Shown piece after piece: positions 24,397-32,003 of a stretch of 58,525 nucleotides of DNA. The notes under the pieces are model-generated. The model was not told the origin of the DNA, ran no database searches, and saw nothing but the letters and a program-made list of their open reading frames with translations. Position 1 is the first letter of the stretch, and the number at the start of each line of letters is the position of its first letter. The translations under genes and the position numbers were made by a program. This DNA is from a virus: the IMG/VR virus record IMGVR_UViG_3300021197_001797, positions 1 to 58,525 of that record; one strand, 5' to 3'.

Positions 24397-24807
24397 ATGG
24401 CAAAAGTGTACATTACTCAGGTTCCGCACAAACATGACAGGGAAACCGATACATTTGTCCCTGCCGTAAACATCTCTCCGGCAACTGAACATGGAGAGTT
24501 GGTAATAATGATGCCACCTCGTACGTCTTTTTATGCTACCGTTGATTTAGTTAAAATGCTCAGCGAAAAGTTGAAAGACTATAGTTACGAAAATGGTGAC
24601 AGCATTGTTTCCATGGGTGACCCATCGGTGATTGCCGTTGCGTTTGCCTTGTTGGGCAGGATCCATGGTCGTTTTGTTGTGTTGAAATGGGACAAGAATG
24701 TTGGTAGATATCTGCCAGCTCATGTTTCGGTTCTGGAGTTCCAAACAGCAAGCGAAAAGTTAACAAATAAAATGATTGCTGAAGGTCAGAAAAGGAAAAA
24801 GAAATGA
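24397..24807 (+). CDS. Conserved-type phage hypothetical, first gene of plus replication operon
   Basis: 136 residues from the ATG at 24397, preceded by AAAGGAAAACTAAGA. The ATG at 24346 is too close to the promoter. The sequence begins MAKVYITQVPHKHDRE and includes PATEHGELVIMMPP and a predicted alpha/beta core around SMGDPSVIAVAFALLGR, ending in a basic tail (EGQKRKKK). Proteins starting MxVYITQ are common before replication genes in phages, but no function is known to me. It overlaps the next gene by ATGA. Confidence 0.7.
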   Translation: MAKVYITQVPHKHDRETDTFVPAVNISPATEHGELVIMMPPRTSFYATVDLVKMLSEKLKDYSYENGDSIVSMGDPSVIAVAFALLGRIHGRFVVLKWDKNVGRYLPAHVSVLEFQTASEKLTNKMIAEGQKRKKK

Positions 24808-25070
24808 AAGTTTATTACGTAGATGGTCCAGGCGTCAGGACCAAAAACTATTGGACGGTGAAAGAGGCAAGAGCTGAGGCGAAGCAAATGAATTACCCTC
24901 CACTCTCGTCGGTCATAGAGATGAAAGTTGTCGGACAAAGCAACATCGCTGAAAGTCTTTTCAATTTTCTGAACAATGACAGGACAATCAAAAACGGATC
25001 GGAAAGAACCGTACGTTATCTCGGCAGCCCAAAGCAACTTGAGAAATGGGAAAGCGAGGACGTTGCATGA
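24804..25070 (+). CDS. Small hypothetical in replication operon
   Basis: 88 residues, starting MKVYYVDGPGVRTKNYWTV. Basic and acidic residues are mixed, with helix KEARAEAKQMNYP and a short C-terminal segment. There is no membrane segment or recognised domain. It is coupled by ATGA at both ends, so it is translated with the DUF7173-like protein that follows. A role in replication is inferred only from position. Confidence 0.65.
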   Translation: MKVYYVDGPGVRTKNYWTVKEARAEAKQMNYPPLSSVIEMKVVGQSNIAESLFNFLNNDRTIKNGSERTVRYLGSPKQLEKWESEDVA

Positions 25071-25570
25071 TATCCTTAGATGAAATGGCCTCACTCGCAA
25101 GAGTTATGGCCGAGGCAGAAGACGCTGTCCGACAACAGGAAGCATCTTTGAAAGAAGCAAAAGAAAAGGCGCGACGATTGCGTGAAGAAACTATCCCTGC
25201 CGCAATGCAAGAGTTGGGGATAGATAAACTCGAGCTGAACACTGGAGAAAAAATAAGTGTCAGCCAAGAAGTTTATGCTTCAATACCTAATGAACACAGA
25301 GACGACGCATTCCGATGGCTGAACGACAATGGCTTTGGTGGTTTGATCAAAGTTGGAGTCTCTTCAAGCTACGGCAAAGGCGAACAGTCCAAGGCTATGG
25401 AGTTGTTCCAAGAACTTCAAGAGCGAGGTCTGAATGCAAAGTTCGATGAAGGTGTTCATCCGCAGACGCTCAAAGCATTTTTGAAAGAGCAAATCTCTAC
25501 TGGTGCTAATGTGCCATTAGATCTATTCGGTGCTCGTCCTGTTTGGACAGCTAAAATCAAAAAGTCATAG
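25067..25570 (+). CDS. DUF7173-like phage protein
   Basis: 167 residues from the ATG at 25067 (ATGA overlap); a longer frame from 25046 would run further into the upstream gene. The N-terminal 60 residues are a coiled coil (MAEAEDAVRQQEASLKEAKE), followed by EETIPAAMQELGIDKLELN, ISVSQEVYASIP and FRWLNDNGFGGLIK, a pattern I recognise from a phage family commonly found just before a putative single-stranded DNA-binding protein. Function is unknown; recombination or replication accessory is likely from the neighbourhood. Confidence 0.7.
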   Translation: MISLDEMASLARVMAEAEDAVRQQEASLKEAKEKARRLREETIPAAMQELGIDKLELNTGEKISVSQEVYASIPNEHRDDAFRWLNDNGFGGLIKVGVSSSYGKGEQSKAMELFQELQERGLNAKFDEGVHPQTLKAFLKEQISTGANVPLDLFGARPVWTAKIKKS

Positions 25571-25580
25571 GAGAAAAATC

Positions 25581-26351
25581 ATGGCTAAGAAAAATCAAGT
25601 AGCTAAAAAAGAATCAAATACAGAAGTCAGTTTCATGGAAGACATGTTAGAAGATGCAGGCATGGGGCTAGAAAACGCAGACAAAGACTCGTTTGCCATT
25701 CCATTCTTGACGGTGCTTCAAGGTCTTTCACCACAGCTAGAAAGCATTGACGGTGCAAAGCCTGGACTCATAATCAATACGATAACCGAGGAACTGCACA
25801 AGGAGGTCATGGTTGTGCCTTGCGCTTATCAACGCAGGTATTTGCGTTGGGCTCCACGTGAACTCGGTGGTGGCTATCGTGGAGATCATTCACCGATCGA
25901 AGTTGATTCAGGACAGCTGGCCGGAGTTAAACGTGATGACGATGGAGTCTTGACGATCGAAGGTGACGTATTAAAAGACACCCGAAATCATTTCTGCATG
26001 GTGCAGAGTGAATCAGGCGGTTGGCAACCTTGTTTGTTGTCTCTTTCTTCAACACAAATCAAAAAGTCCAAACGATGGATGTCTTTGATACAAGGTGTTG
26101 AAAGCAGAACTCCAGCAGGCAAGGTGTTCACACCACCCTCGTTTGCTAACATCTACAAGCTGTCAACGTTAAAAGAAGAAAACTCAAAAGGATCTTGGTG
26201 GGGTGTTAAGATAGAACTTGATGGCCCAGTCGCTGAACAAGAACTTTATCAAAAAGCTCGTGACTTTTCCAAACAAGTCATGGCCGGAGAAGTTCAAGTT
26301 TCAGAACCGATAGAAGAAACTCCTGAGAAAACTTTTGAACCACCGTTCTAG
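25581..26351 (+). CDS. Putative single-stranded DNA-binding protein
   Basis: 256 residues from the ATG at 25581 (GGAGAAAAATC upstream). A frame from 25530 begins inside the previous gene and lacks an RBS. The core FAIPFLTVLQGLSPQLE, then VVPCAYQRRYLRWAPRE and SSTQIKKSKRWMSL, resembles a phage family often predicted to bind ssDNA. The C-terminus is acidic and ends TFEPPF, similar to the acidic, Pro-Phe-terminated tail by which SSB recruits partners. It lies between the DUF7173-like gene and the primase-helicase. Confidence 0.65.
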   Translation: MAKKNQVAKKESNTEVSFMEDMLEDAGMGLENADKDSFAIPFLTVLQGLSPQLESIDGAKPGLIINTITEELHKEVMVVPCAYQRRYLRWAPRELGGGYRGDHSPIEVDSGQLAGVKRDDDGVLTIEGDVLKDTRNHFCMVQSESGGWQPCLLSLSSTQIKKSKRWMSLIQGVESRTPAGKVFTPPSFANIYKLSTLKEENSKGSWWGVKIELDGPVAEQELYQKARDFSKQVMAGEVQVSEPIEETPEKTFEPPF

Positions 26352-26366
26352 GTTTTTGTCGAACAT

Positions 26367-26388
26367 GGGTCTGTCACTCGGCAGACCC
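26367..26388 (+). other. Intercistronic hairpin before primase-helicase
   Basis: GGGTCTG (26367-26373) pairs with CAGACCC (26382-26388) around an 8-base loop, with no U-run. It lies in the 54-base gap just upstream of the primase RBS (AGGAG, 26394-26398). It may protect or process the mRNA or tune translation of the TTG-started primase. Confidence 0.5.
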
Positions 26389-26405
26389 AAAGCAGGAGAA
26401 GTAGT

Positions 26406-28565
26406 TTGGAAAAAATTCACAAAGCTGCAATAACTTATGCCAACATGGGTTGGATGATCTTCCCTCTCCATTCAATAGATAAAGATGGCATATGTACTTG
26501 CGGCAATGCAACTTGCAGTGATGCAGGCAAGCACCCCAGAGTTCAACGAGGGTTGAAAGAAGCATCAAGAGACTTGGAGCAAATAGACAAATGGTTTGGG
26601 CCAGACGCTCCATTGAGCAACATAGGCATAGTCACAGGCGAAATATCCGGCATCACCGTTATTGATATAGATATAGGCGAAGGTAAGTTTGGTGCAGAGT
26701 CATGGCAAGAGGCTATAAAGGATCATGGAGAACCAAACACCCTAATGGCGCAAACAGGGTCAGGAGGCATGCACGTAATATTTAAGTACAACTCTGCCAT
26801 CAAGACTGCTAGCAATGTTCTAGGCAAAGGCGTAGACTCTCGCAACGATGGCGGTTACATAGTTGGTGCTCCTAGCTTGCATCGTTCTGGTGGAGTTTAC
26901 GATTGGATCAACTGGGACAATGAAATAGCCTCTTTGCCTTCACATCTTTCAAGAAGAAAAGAAAATAGAGGCAGACCAAAAAAAGACGACATGTATCGAG
27001 GCAAATATACTATCGAACAAATAACAGCAATGCTTGAAGTCATACCTGCTGATGATCGAGACTTGTGGCGGTCCATTGGTATCATTTTGGGCAGAGAGTT
27101 TGATCGTGTGGATGAAGCTTGGTTAGCTTATCAACAATGGTCTGAAAAGTTCGACGGTAAAAAAGGACGCAACCACGACACAATAATGCATGAGGCTTTT
27201 TACGAACTGTCTCAACAAAACTCTGACAAACAATTAACTGTCGGAACAATAGTCAAAGCTGCATTGGACAATGGTTGGGCTCCTAAGAGCGGTGAAGTGC
27301 CTCTCGGCAATTTCATTTTCTATGGTCCAGGAAACAATTACATTTACCGTCCAACTAATAGCTTTTGGATTGGTGCTGCAGTCGACAGTGCTGTTTCGCC
27401 TGTCAATGACAGTGGGGCGTTGATGAAAGCTTCTGACTGGGTACGCAAGAATGTCCTCGTAACTTCTATGACTTCTGATCCGAGCGTTGATGAAGATCAC
27501 ATGAAAGGATATGATTGTAGAGACGGTGAGATTGTCAAATCTCCTGGTGCTGCATTGTTCAATGCTTACCGACGACCGACGATCGAGTTAGGTGTTCCGA
27601 AGATGGCCAAGCCATTCATCGATCACGTGCACAAGGTGTTCGACAAAGATGGAGACGCTGATCAGTTTTTAAACTACATAGCTCATCGCGTTCAAAAGCC
27701 ATGGGAGAAACCTAGATTTGCTTTGCTCATTGCTGGCGGTCAAGGCGTAGGCAAAGACACTGCCGTAGAGTTTTGCTCTCCAGCCATTGGTCCATGGAAT
27801 GTTTCAAACATAGACCCAAGTGCATTTGAACAAGGTTTCAATGAATATGCTTCGTCAACTCTCGTAAGAATATCTGAAGCTGCAAACCTACACGAAATGT
27901 CTAAGTGGGCGTTCAATGAAAGAACTAAAGTGCTCATAGCTGGCTCTCCGGACACGTGTCAAATCAATCCAAAGTATGGACAGAAGTATTCTGTGCGGAT
28001 GTATTGCGGGGTCATCATAACGACCAATCATTTGGCCAATGGCATCTACATTCCTGAAGACGATCGACGCTATGACGTAATTGATTGCGCTACAATGCAA
28101 GACATGGGTCTTGCTCATGAAGACAAACGACGAGACTATTTCACTGAGCTTTGGGATTGGTTTTACGATGATGGCGCGAGTCACATTGCAGCTTACCTTC
28201 ATGAACATGACATCTCTAAATTTAATGCTTCCAACGGTCAACGAAAGACGGACGCACACAAGACAGTCGTCGCTGGGGGAATGCATGGAGACCAATGGCT
28301 GGACGACATCCTTGACGATATGAGCTACCCCAAAGCTGTGCGATCGGATTGGGTCATCACCAAAGCAATAGCCAATGGAGAAAAAGAAGGTGATGTTAAA
28401 AGAAAATTAGTTAACTCAATGGGAAGGAGTGGATACGCAATGCATCGTTCTGAACGCAAGGACGGTAGATGGAAGATAAACTCTAAGATAGCTACTGTCT
28501 ATACTAAAGTAGGCACAGACAAGTCTTATGATCCAACAGAGGAATTGAGCAATGAACCGTTCTAG
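26406..28565 (+). CDS. Prim-Pol primase / SF3 helicase fusion
   Basis: 719 residues with a TTG start at 26406, seven bases after AGGAG. N-terminal primase-polymerase domain (1-180): IFPLHS, Cys-rich CTCGNATC, GKHPR, NIGIVTG, IDIDIG with Asp87 and Asp89, and MHVIF with His123. Residues about 210-290 match a PriCT-type linker (IPADDRDLWRSIGI). The helicase domain has Walker A GGQGVGKDT (Lys450) and VIITTNHLANGIYI sensor region. The C-terminal 60 residues (SGYAMHRSERKDGRWK) are a winged-helix-like module repeated in the next gene. It primes and unwinds DNA for the phage polymerase. Confidence 0.92.
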   Translation: MEKIHKAAITYANMGWMIFPLHSIDKDGICTCGNATCSDAGKHPRVQRGLKEASRDLEQIDKWFGPDAPLSNIGIVTGEISGITVIDIDIGEGKFGAESWQEAIKDHGEPNTLMAQTGSGGMHVIFKYNSAIKTASNVLGKGVDSRNDGGYIVGAPSLHRSGGVYDWINWDNEIASLPSHLSRRKENRGRPKKDDMYRGKYTIEQITAMLEVIPADDRDLWRSIGIILGREFDRVDEAWLAYQQWSEKFDGKKGRNHDTIMHEAFYELSQQNSDKQLTVGTIVKAALDNGWAPKSGEVPLGNFIFYGPGNNYIYRPTNSFWIGAAVDSAVSPVNDSGALMKASDWVRKNVLVTSMTSDPSVDEDHMKGYDCRDGEIVKSPGAALFNAYRRPTIELGVPKMAKPFIDHVHKVFDKDGDADQFLNYIAHRVQKPWEKPRFALLIAGGQGVGKDTAVEFCSPAIGPWNVSNIDPSAFEQGFNEYASSTLVRISEAANLHEMSKWAFNERTKVLIAGSPDTCQINPKYGQKYSVRMYCGVIITTNHLANGIYIPEDDRRYDVIDCATMQDMGLAHEDKRRDYFTELWDWFYDDGASHIAAYLHEHDISKFNASNGQRKTDAHKTVVAGGMHGDQWLDDILDDMSYPKAVRSDWVITKAIANGEKEGDVKRKLVNSMGRSGYAMHRSERKDGRWKINSKIATVYTKVGTDKSYDPTEELSNEPF

Positions 28566-28938
28566 TACATTTGATCCTTTTGATCCCAACAACAGAGACA
28601 AAAGAAAAAGACGCACCAAGGCGCAAGTTGTAGCAGATCAATTAGCTTGGGAGTCGTCATTAGACAATGCCTTCAAGACTGTTTTGCAAGAACAACATTG
28701 GCCTAAGATTGTTCAAGGTGATTTGCTCTTGGAAGACTCTGCAGGCTATCACGATAACTATTATGCCCTGAGAAGAAACATCAGCTCCTGCATGCAACGT
28801 CTTGGCTATGAACTGGTGCAGAACCCTAACTCAAAAGACGGCAGGTGGAAGGCATTCTCAAAGAGTGTTTCTGTTTACAAAAAAATAGGGTCGCAAGGTT
28901 GGTGCCTCACGACCCTGAAGAAAGAATTAGATTGGTAG
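28552..28938 (+). CDS. Small protein sharing the primase C-terminal module
   Basis: 128 residues, overlapping the primase gene by 14 bases. Its C-terminal half (MQRLGYELVQNPNSKDGRWK, then SVSVYKKIGS) matches the last part of the primase-helicase (GY...KDGRWK...VYTKVG), so the two share a likely DNA-binding domain. The N-terminus is basic and low complexity (NNRDKRKRRTKAQ). It may compete with or assist the helicase at its loading site. Its 3' end encodes, on the opposite strand, the terminator of the convergent unit. Confidence 0.75.
   Translation: MNRSSTFDPFDPNNRDKRKRRTKAQVVADQLAWESSLDNAFKTVLQEQHWPKIVQGDLLLEDSAGYHDNYYALRRNISSCMQRLGYELVQNPNSKDGRWKAFSKSVSVYKKIGSQGWCLTTLKKELDW
28887..28916 (-). 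terminator. Minus-strand terminator embedded in plus-strand gene end
   Basis: Minus-strand AGGGTCG...CGACCCT stem (outer arms at plus 28910-28916 and 28887-28893) with an inner AGG/CCT pairing, followed directly by ATTTTTTTG. It fits an intrinsic terminator for the 29625-28940 unit and lies within the last codons of the convergent 28552-28938 gene. Confidence 0.75.
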
Positions 28939-28939
28939 C

Positions 28940-29143
28940 TTAAAACATTTCATCAACGTAGGTCACCTCTATTTCATGGTCGTAAATATGTTCTGGATCG
29001 TTCTTTACCAATTGAAGCAACTCCTTCAATGTGATCGTGTCAGTGAAATAATCCTCTGCTTCAGAACGTGTTTTTGCAAACTTTGCAACTTGAATTTTTA
29101 ACGTAACATCTACGCCAACTTGAAAATACTTTGCGACTCTCAT
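28940..29143 (-). CDS. Small hypothetical in shared-leader unit C
   Basis: 67 residues, beginning MRVAKYFQVGVDVTLKIQVA, beta-rich then helical (SEAEDYFTDTITLKELLQLV), ending VTYVDEMF. No recognised family. Its ATG shares a base with the upstream stop, so it is co-translated with the cysteine-peptidase-like protein. Its stop lies one base from the convergent plus-strand stop, making a very tight tail-to-tail junction whose terminator lies inside the opposite gene. Confidence 0.65.
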   Translation of the reverse strand: MRVAKYFQVGVDVTLKIQVAKFAKTRSEAEDYFTDTITLKELLQLVKNDPEHIYDHEIEVTYVDEMF

Positions 29144-29625
29144 CAGCTTTCTCCTCTGGGGTTTTTGATTCGGTAAATCATGTCAACTCTGCATGCACGA
29201 CCTTTGGTCCAGTCATGGTTGACGCCGTCAACTACAGCACCCATGTGCTGTCTGGTGTGAAGCAAATAGTTGTGGCCGTCTTTCCATACGTTAGGGAAAC
29301 GATCCATGTGGTGGGTTGTGACGTTCTTCAACTTGTCACAGTGACCTTTGGGGTACTGCTTGATGAAATCGCTTGGCCTGACTATCTCGGTTTCAACGCC
29401 TAACTCTTTCAGTGCTTTTGTCCACTGGTAGCCCCATGTGCCTTTGCCGTTCTTGCGACCTTGCTCGGCTAAAGCCTCGTGAACTTCTGGATAAGGAATG
29501 TTGCAAGCTAATGAGATGGCCATCACAACACAGTCGTTGTTCTCGTTCCACATGGCCCGTGACTCGCGTCTCATGTCTCCGTAGACGGCAGTCTGGCGAC
29601 GATCTTCTCTGTTAATTCTACCCAT
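29143..29625 (-). CDS. Papain/C39-like cysteine peptidase-fold protein
   Basis: 160 residues. NNDCVVMAISLACNIPY places Cys32 at the start of a helix, and HMGAVVDGVNHDW places His127 before a small-residue strand with Asp133 and Asp138 nearby. This Cys...His...Asp order is that of C39-like and other papain-fold peptidases, with EALAEQGRKNGKGTWG between. Activity is a prediction. It has promoter C and the shared leader with CGGAGAAA, so strong early expression is likely. The substrate is unknown. Confidence 0.65.
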   Translation of the reverse strand: MGRINREDRRQTAVYGDMRRESRAMWNENNDCVVMAISLACNIPYPEVHEALAEQGRKNGKGTWGYQWTKALKELGVETEIVRPSDFIKQYPKGHCDKLKNVTTHHMDRFPNVWKDGHNYLLHTRQHMGAVVDGVNHDWTKGRACRVDMIYRIKNPRGES

Positions 29626-29656
29626 TTTTCTTTCTCCGGTTCTAAGTTATGAAAGT

Positions 29657-29685
29657 ACTATGCCTGAACATTACACATAAGGCAA
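29657..29685 (-). promoter_or_regulatory. Promoter C: TTGCCT-N17-CATAGT
   Basis: Minus-strand -35 TTGCCT (29680-29685), 17-base spacer, -10 CATAGT (29657-29662). The leader has AACTTAGAACCGGAGAAA before the start at 29625, matching promoters A and B. Confidence 0.75.
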
Positions 29686-29888
29686 CATAAAAGAACACAA
29701 AGAACGATAATAATTTTTCGACGAGGGACGATCGGCACGCCATTCGGTGCTTATTTGCGCCCGCTAAACTTGATAAAACTACGTTGAAAAAATAATTAAT
29801 ATAATATCAAAAAGTGCTAGAAAACATATTAATTTAATTTATATTTTACTTTAGGTTTACCAAGTTTAGAGGGCTGTTAAGTTTTAAC
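29686..29888. other. Divergent intergenic region, AT-rich
   Basis: About 200 bp without a gene between promoters C and F. It contains a very AT-rich tract (about 29785-29855, including AATTAATATAATATC), a weak GCAC...GTGC hairpin near 29734-29750, and the inverted repeat GTTAA-GTT-TTAAC at 29876-29888 abutting the -35 of promoter F. An origin or packaging site could lie here since it sits between replication and terminase genes; nothing specific proves it. Confidence 0.5.
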
Positions 29889-29917
29889 TTGCCTAACTCG
29901 ACCACATGATCGATAAT
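29889..29917 (+). promoter_or_regulatory. Promoter F: TTGCCT-N17-GATAAT (late/packaging operon)
   Basis: Plus-strand -35 TTGCCT (29889-29894), 17-base spacer, -10 GATAAT (29912-29917). The 11 bases TTTTAACTTGC at its -35 are identical at promoter G. In-frame ATGs at 29906 and 29918 lie inside or at the promoter and cannot be translated from this transcript. Confidence 0.75.
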
Positions 29918-29944
29918 ATGAAAAACAACAGCGATGAGTGCGCG

Positions 29945-30433
29945 ATGAAAACTTATGCAGACAAAGAGAAAGACAAGCTGATCGACAAAGTCTGTGACAT
30001 GATGTCTACGGGCGTGCCTTGTGGTAAGTCCTGCGAGAAGATTGGAGTTCCTAAGTCTACATTCCTCGGCTGGACAAAGGCGGGAGGCCGTGCCGCCGAC
30101 CGGTACGCGCTCGCTCGCGAGGAAATGATCCATTCATTGGCTGAAGATGTGTTGCTGATAGCTGACAAAGACCCTGTGTCAGTCATTGACAACAACGGCA
30201 TAGCAAGGTACGACTCTGCTGCAGTACAGCATCAGCGATTGCGAGTCGACTCTCGTAAGTGGTTGCTCTCCAAGATGATGCCCAAGGTGTATGGCGACAA
30301 GGTCGCACAGGAACACTCTGGTGTCGACGGTGGGCCGATCAACATTGCGTCTCTCAATCTTAAGAACTTGACGGATGAAGAGCTCAGCAACATGGAACAG
30401 CTCATCGAAAAAGGGAACACTGAAGAGCAATGA
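29945..30433 (+). CDS. Terminase small subunit
   Basis: 162 residues from the ATG at 29945, the first usable start downstream of promoter F (GATGAG nine bases upstream). An N-terminal helix-turn-helix region (SCEKIGVPKSTFLGWTKAGG) would bind the packaging site, followed by a helical oligomerisation region (HSLAEDVLLIADKD, then RVDSRKWLLSKMMPKVYGDK), the arrangement of phage TerS proteins. It overlaps the large subunit by ATGA. GC content is higher here than in the later structural genes. Confidence 0.82.
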   Translation: MKTYADKEKDKLIDKVCDMMSTGVPCGKSCEKIGVPKSTFLGWTKAGGRAADRYALAREEMIHSLAEDVLLIADKDPVSVIDNNGIARYDSAAVQHQRLRVDSRKWLLSKMMPKVYGDKVAQEHSGVDGGPINIASLNLKNLTDEELSNMEQLIEKGNTEEQ

Positions 30434-31995
30434 ACGAGATGTCACCTGCGTTCGTCTCGCAAGCCATCCAGAAAGAGAAACAAAGGCGTCGTGCGTCTGC
30501 ATCGTTGTACGAGTTCGTTAAGCAGTCGTGGCACGTCGTTGAGCCATCGGCGAAGTTCATAGGCTCATGGCACATCGAAGAGATATGCGAACATCTTGAA
30601 GCGATCAGCACAGGCGACATTAAGAAGTTATTAATCAACATACCACCGAGACATAGTAAGTCGACGATCGTTAGCGTCATGTGGCCTATGTGGGAGTGGT
30701 TGACAGACCCAGCGCAGAAGTTCCTGTGTGCAAGTTACTCCGGCAACCTAAGCATACGTGACAACCTGAAAGCTAGACGACTCATACAATCACCTTGGTA
30801 TCAAGAGCGATGGGGTCAGATGTTTAAGTTGTCCGGAGACCAGAACGCAAAGCAACGATTTGAGAACGACAAGACAGGCTACAGGATAGCGACATCGGTT
30901 GGCGGTACAGCGACAGGTGAAGGTGGATCGAGATTGATCCTCGATGATCCGCATGCTGCACAAGAGGCACAGTCGGACGCCATACGTGAGTCTGCGGTTG
31001 AATGGTTCGATCAAGTATGGTCGACACGTCTCAATGACCCTAAGAATGATGCGATGGTCACGGTCATGCAACGTCTCCATGAGATGGACATAAGTGGACA
31101 CATCTTAGACATAGGCGGTTGGGAACATCTAATGATCCCAGCGGAATGGGACGGTTATAAACGTAAGACAAAGCTAGGATCATACGACCCAAGGACAACC
31201 AAAGGAGAGCTCATCTGTGCTGATCGTTTTGGGCCTAAGGAAGTGGCTGACCTGAAGCGGTTGCTTGGTGTCTATGGCTCTGCTGGACAGCTACAACAGG
31301 ATCCCAACCCTGCCGACGGTGGAATATTAAAAACTAGCTTTCTGGCGATGTGGCCTCAAGAATCTGGGCTACCCCCATTTGAATATATTCTGCAGTCCTA
31401 TGATTGCGCCTTCACGGAGAAGACCACAGGAGACCCAACTGCGTGCAGTGTTTGGGGAATCTTTACGCACGAAGGACAAAAGAATGCTATGTTAATAGAT
31501 GCTTGGGACAAACATTTAAGTTACCCTGACCTTAGAGAAAAAGCAGTTTCAGATTGGGCAAAAGAATACGGTGGTTTATCAAAAGAAAATCCATACAGCA
31601 AGGCAAGAAGACCGGACAGGATTCTTGTCGAGGCAAAAGCAAGTGGTCAATCTTTATTGCAAGACTTAAGATTAGCTAAAGTTCCGGCCATAGGGTATAA
31701 TCCAGGAAACGCAGACAAGATAAGCAGAGCACATCAAGCTGCACCAACTTTAGAATTAGGGTTGATTTGGGTGCCAGAGAGCAAAAAGAATCCTGGTCAT
31801 TTCGTTTCATGGTCTAACGATTTCGTAAAACAGCTTGCTAAATTTCCAGTAGCACCGCATGATGATTACGTAGATACTTTTACGCAAGCTATTATATATT
31901 TCAAAAACGACCACTGGTTTGATTTGCCGCAAGCAAGAGATCCTGATGAAAGAAAAGTTATACCGTTCCCGAATGTTAACCCATATGCTGCTTAG
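30430..31995 (+). CDS. terL: Terminase large subunit
   Basis: 521 residues. The ATPase has a Walker A-like NIPPRHSKST, Walker B RLILDDPH and coupling motif VTVMQRLHE. The nuclease domain has SYDCAFTEKTTGD, RILVEAKASGQ and DDYVDTFTQAI, with the acidic residues of the RNase H-like active site. It translocates and cuts concatemeric DNA at the portal. The first 900 bases are richer in GC (about 45-57% in sampled lines) than the last 600 (about 32-43%), suggesting a mosaic joint near 31330 between the two domains. Confidence 0.95.
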   Translation: MNEMSPAFVSQAIQKEKQRRRASASLYEFVKQSWHVVEPSAKFIGSWHIEEICEHLEAISTGDIKKLLINIPPRHSKSTIVSVMWPMWEWLTDPAQKFLCASYSGNLSIRDNLKARRLIQSPWYQERWGQMFKLSGDQNAKQRFENDKTGYRIATSVGGTATGEGGSRLILDDPHAAQEAQSDAIRESAVEWFDQVWSTRLNDPKNDAMVTVMQRLHEMDISGHILDIGGWEHLMIPAEWDGYKRKTKLGSYDPRTTKGELICADRFGPKEVADLKRLLGVYGSAGQLQQDPNPADGGILKTSFLAMWPQESGLPPFEYILQSYDCAFTEKTTGDPTACSVWGIFTHEGQKNAMLIDAWDKHLSYPDLREKAVSDWAKEYGGLSKENPYSKARRPDRILVEAKASGQSLLQDLRLAKVPAIGYNPGNADKISRAHQAAPTLELGLIWVPESKKNPGHFVSWSNDFVKQLAKFPVAPHDDYVDTFTQAIIYFKNDHWFDLPQARDPDERKVIPFPNVNPYAA

Positions 31996-32003
31996 GATTT
32001 GAT

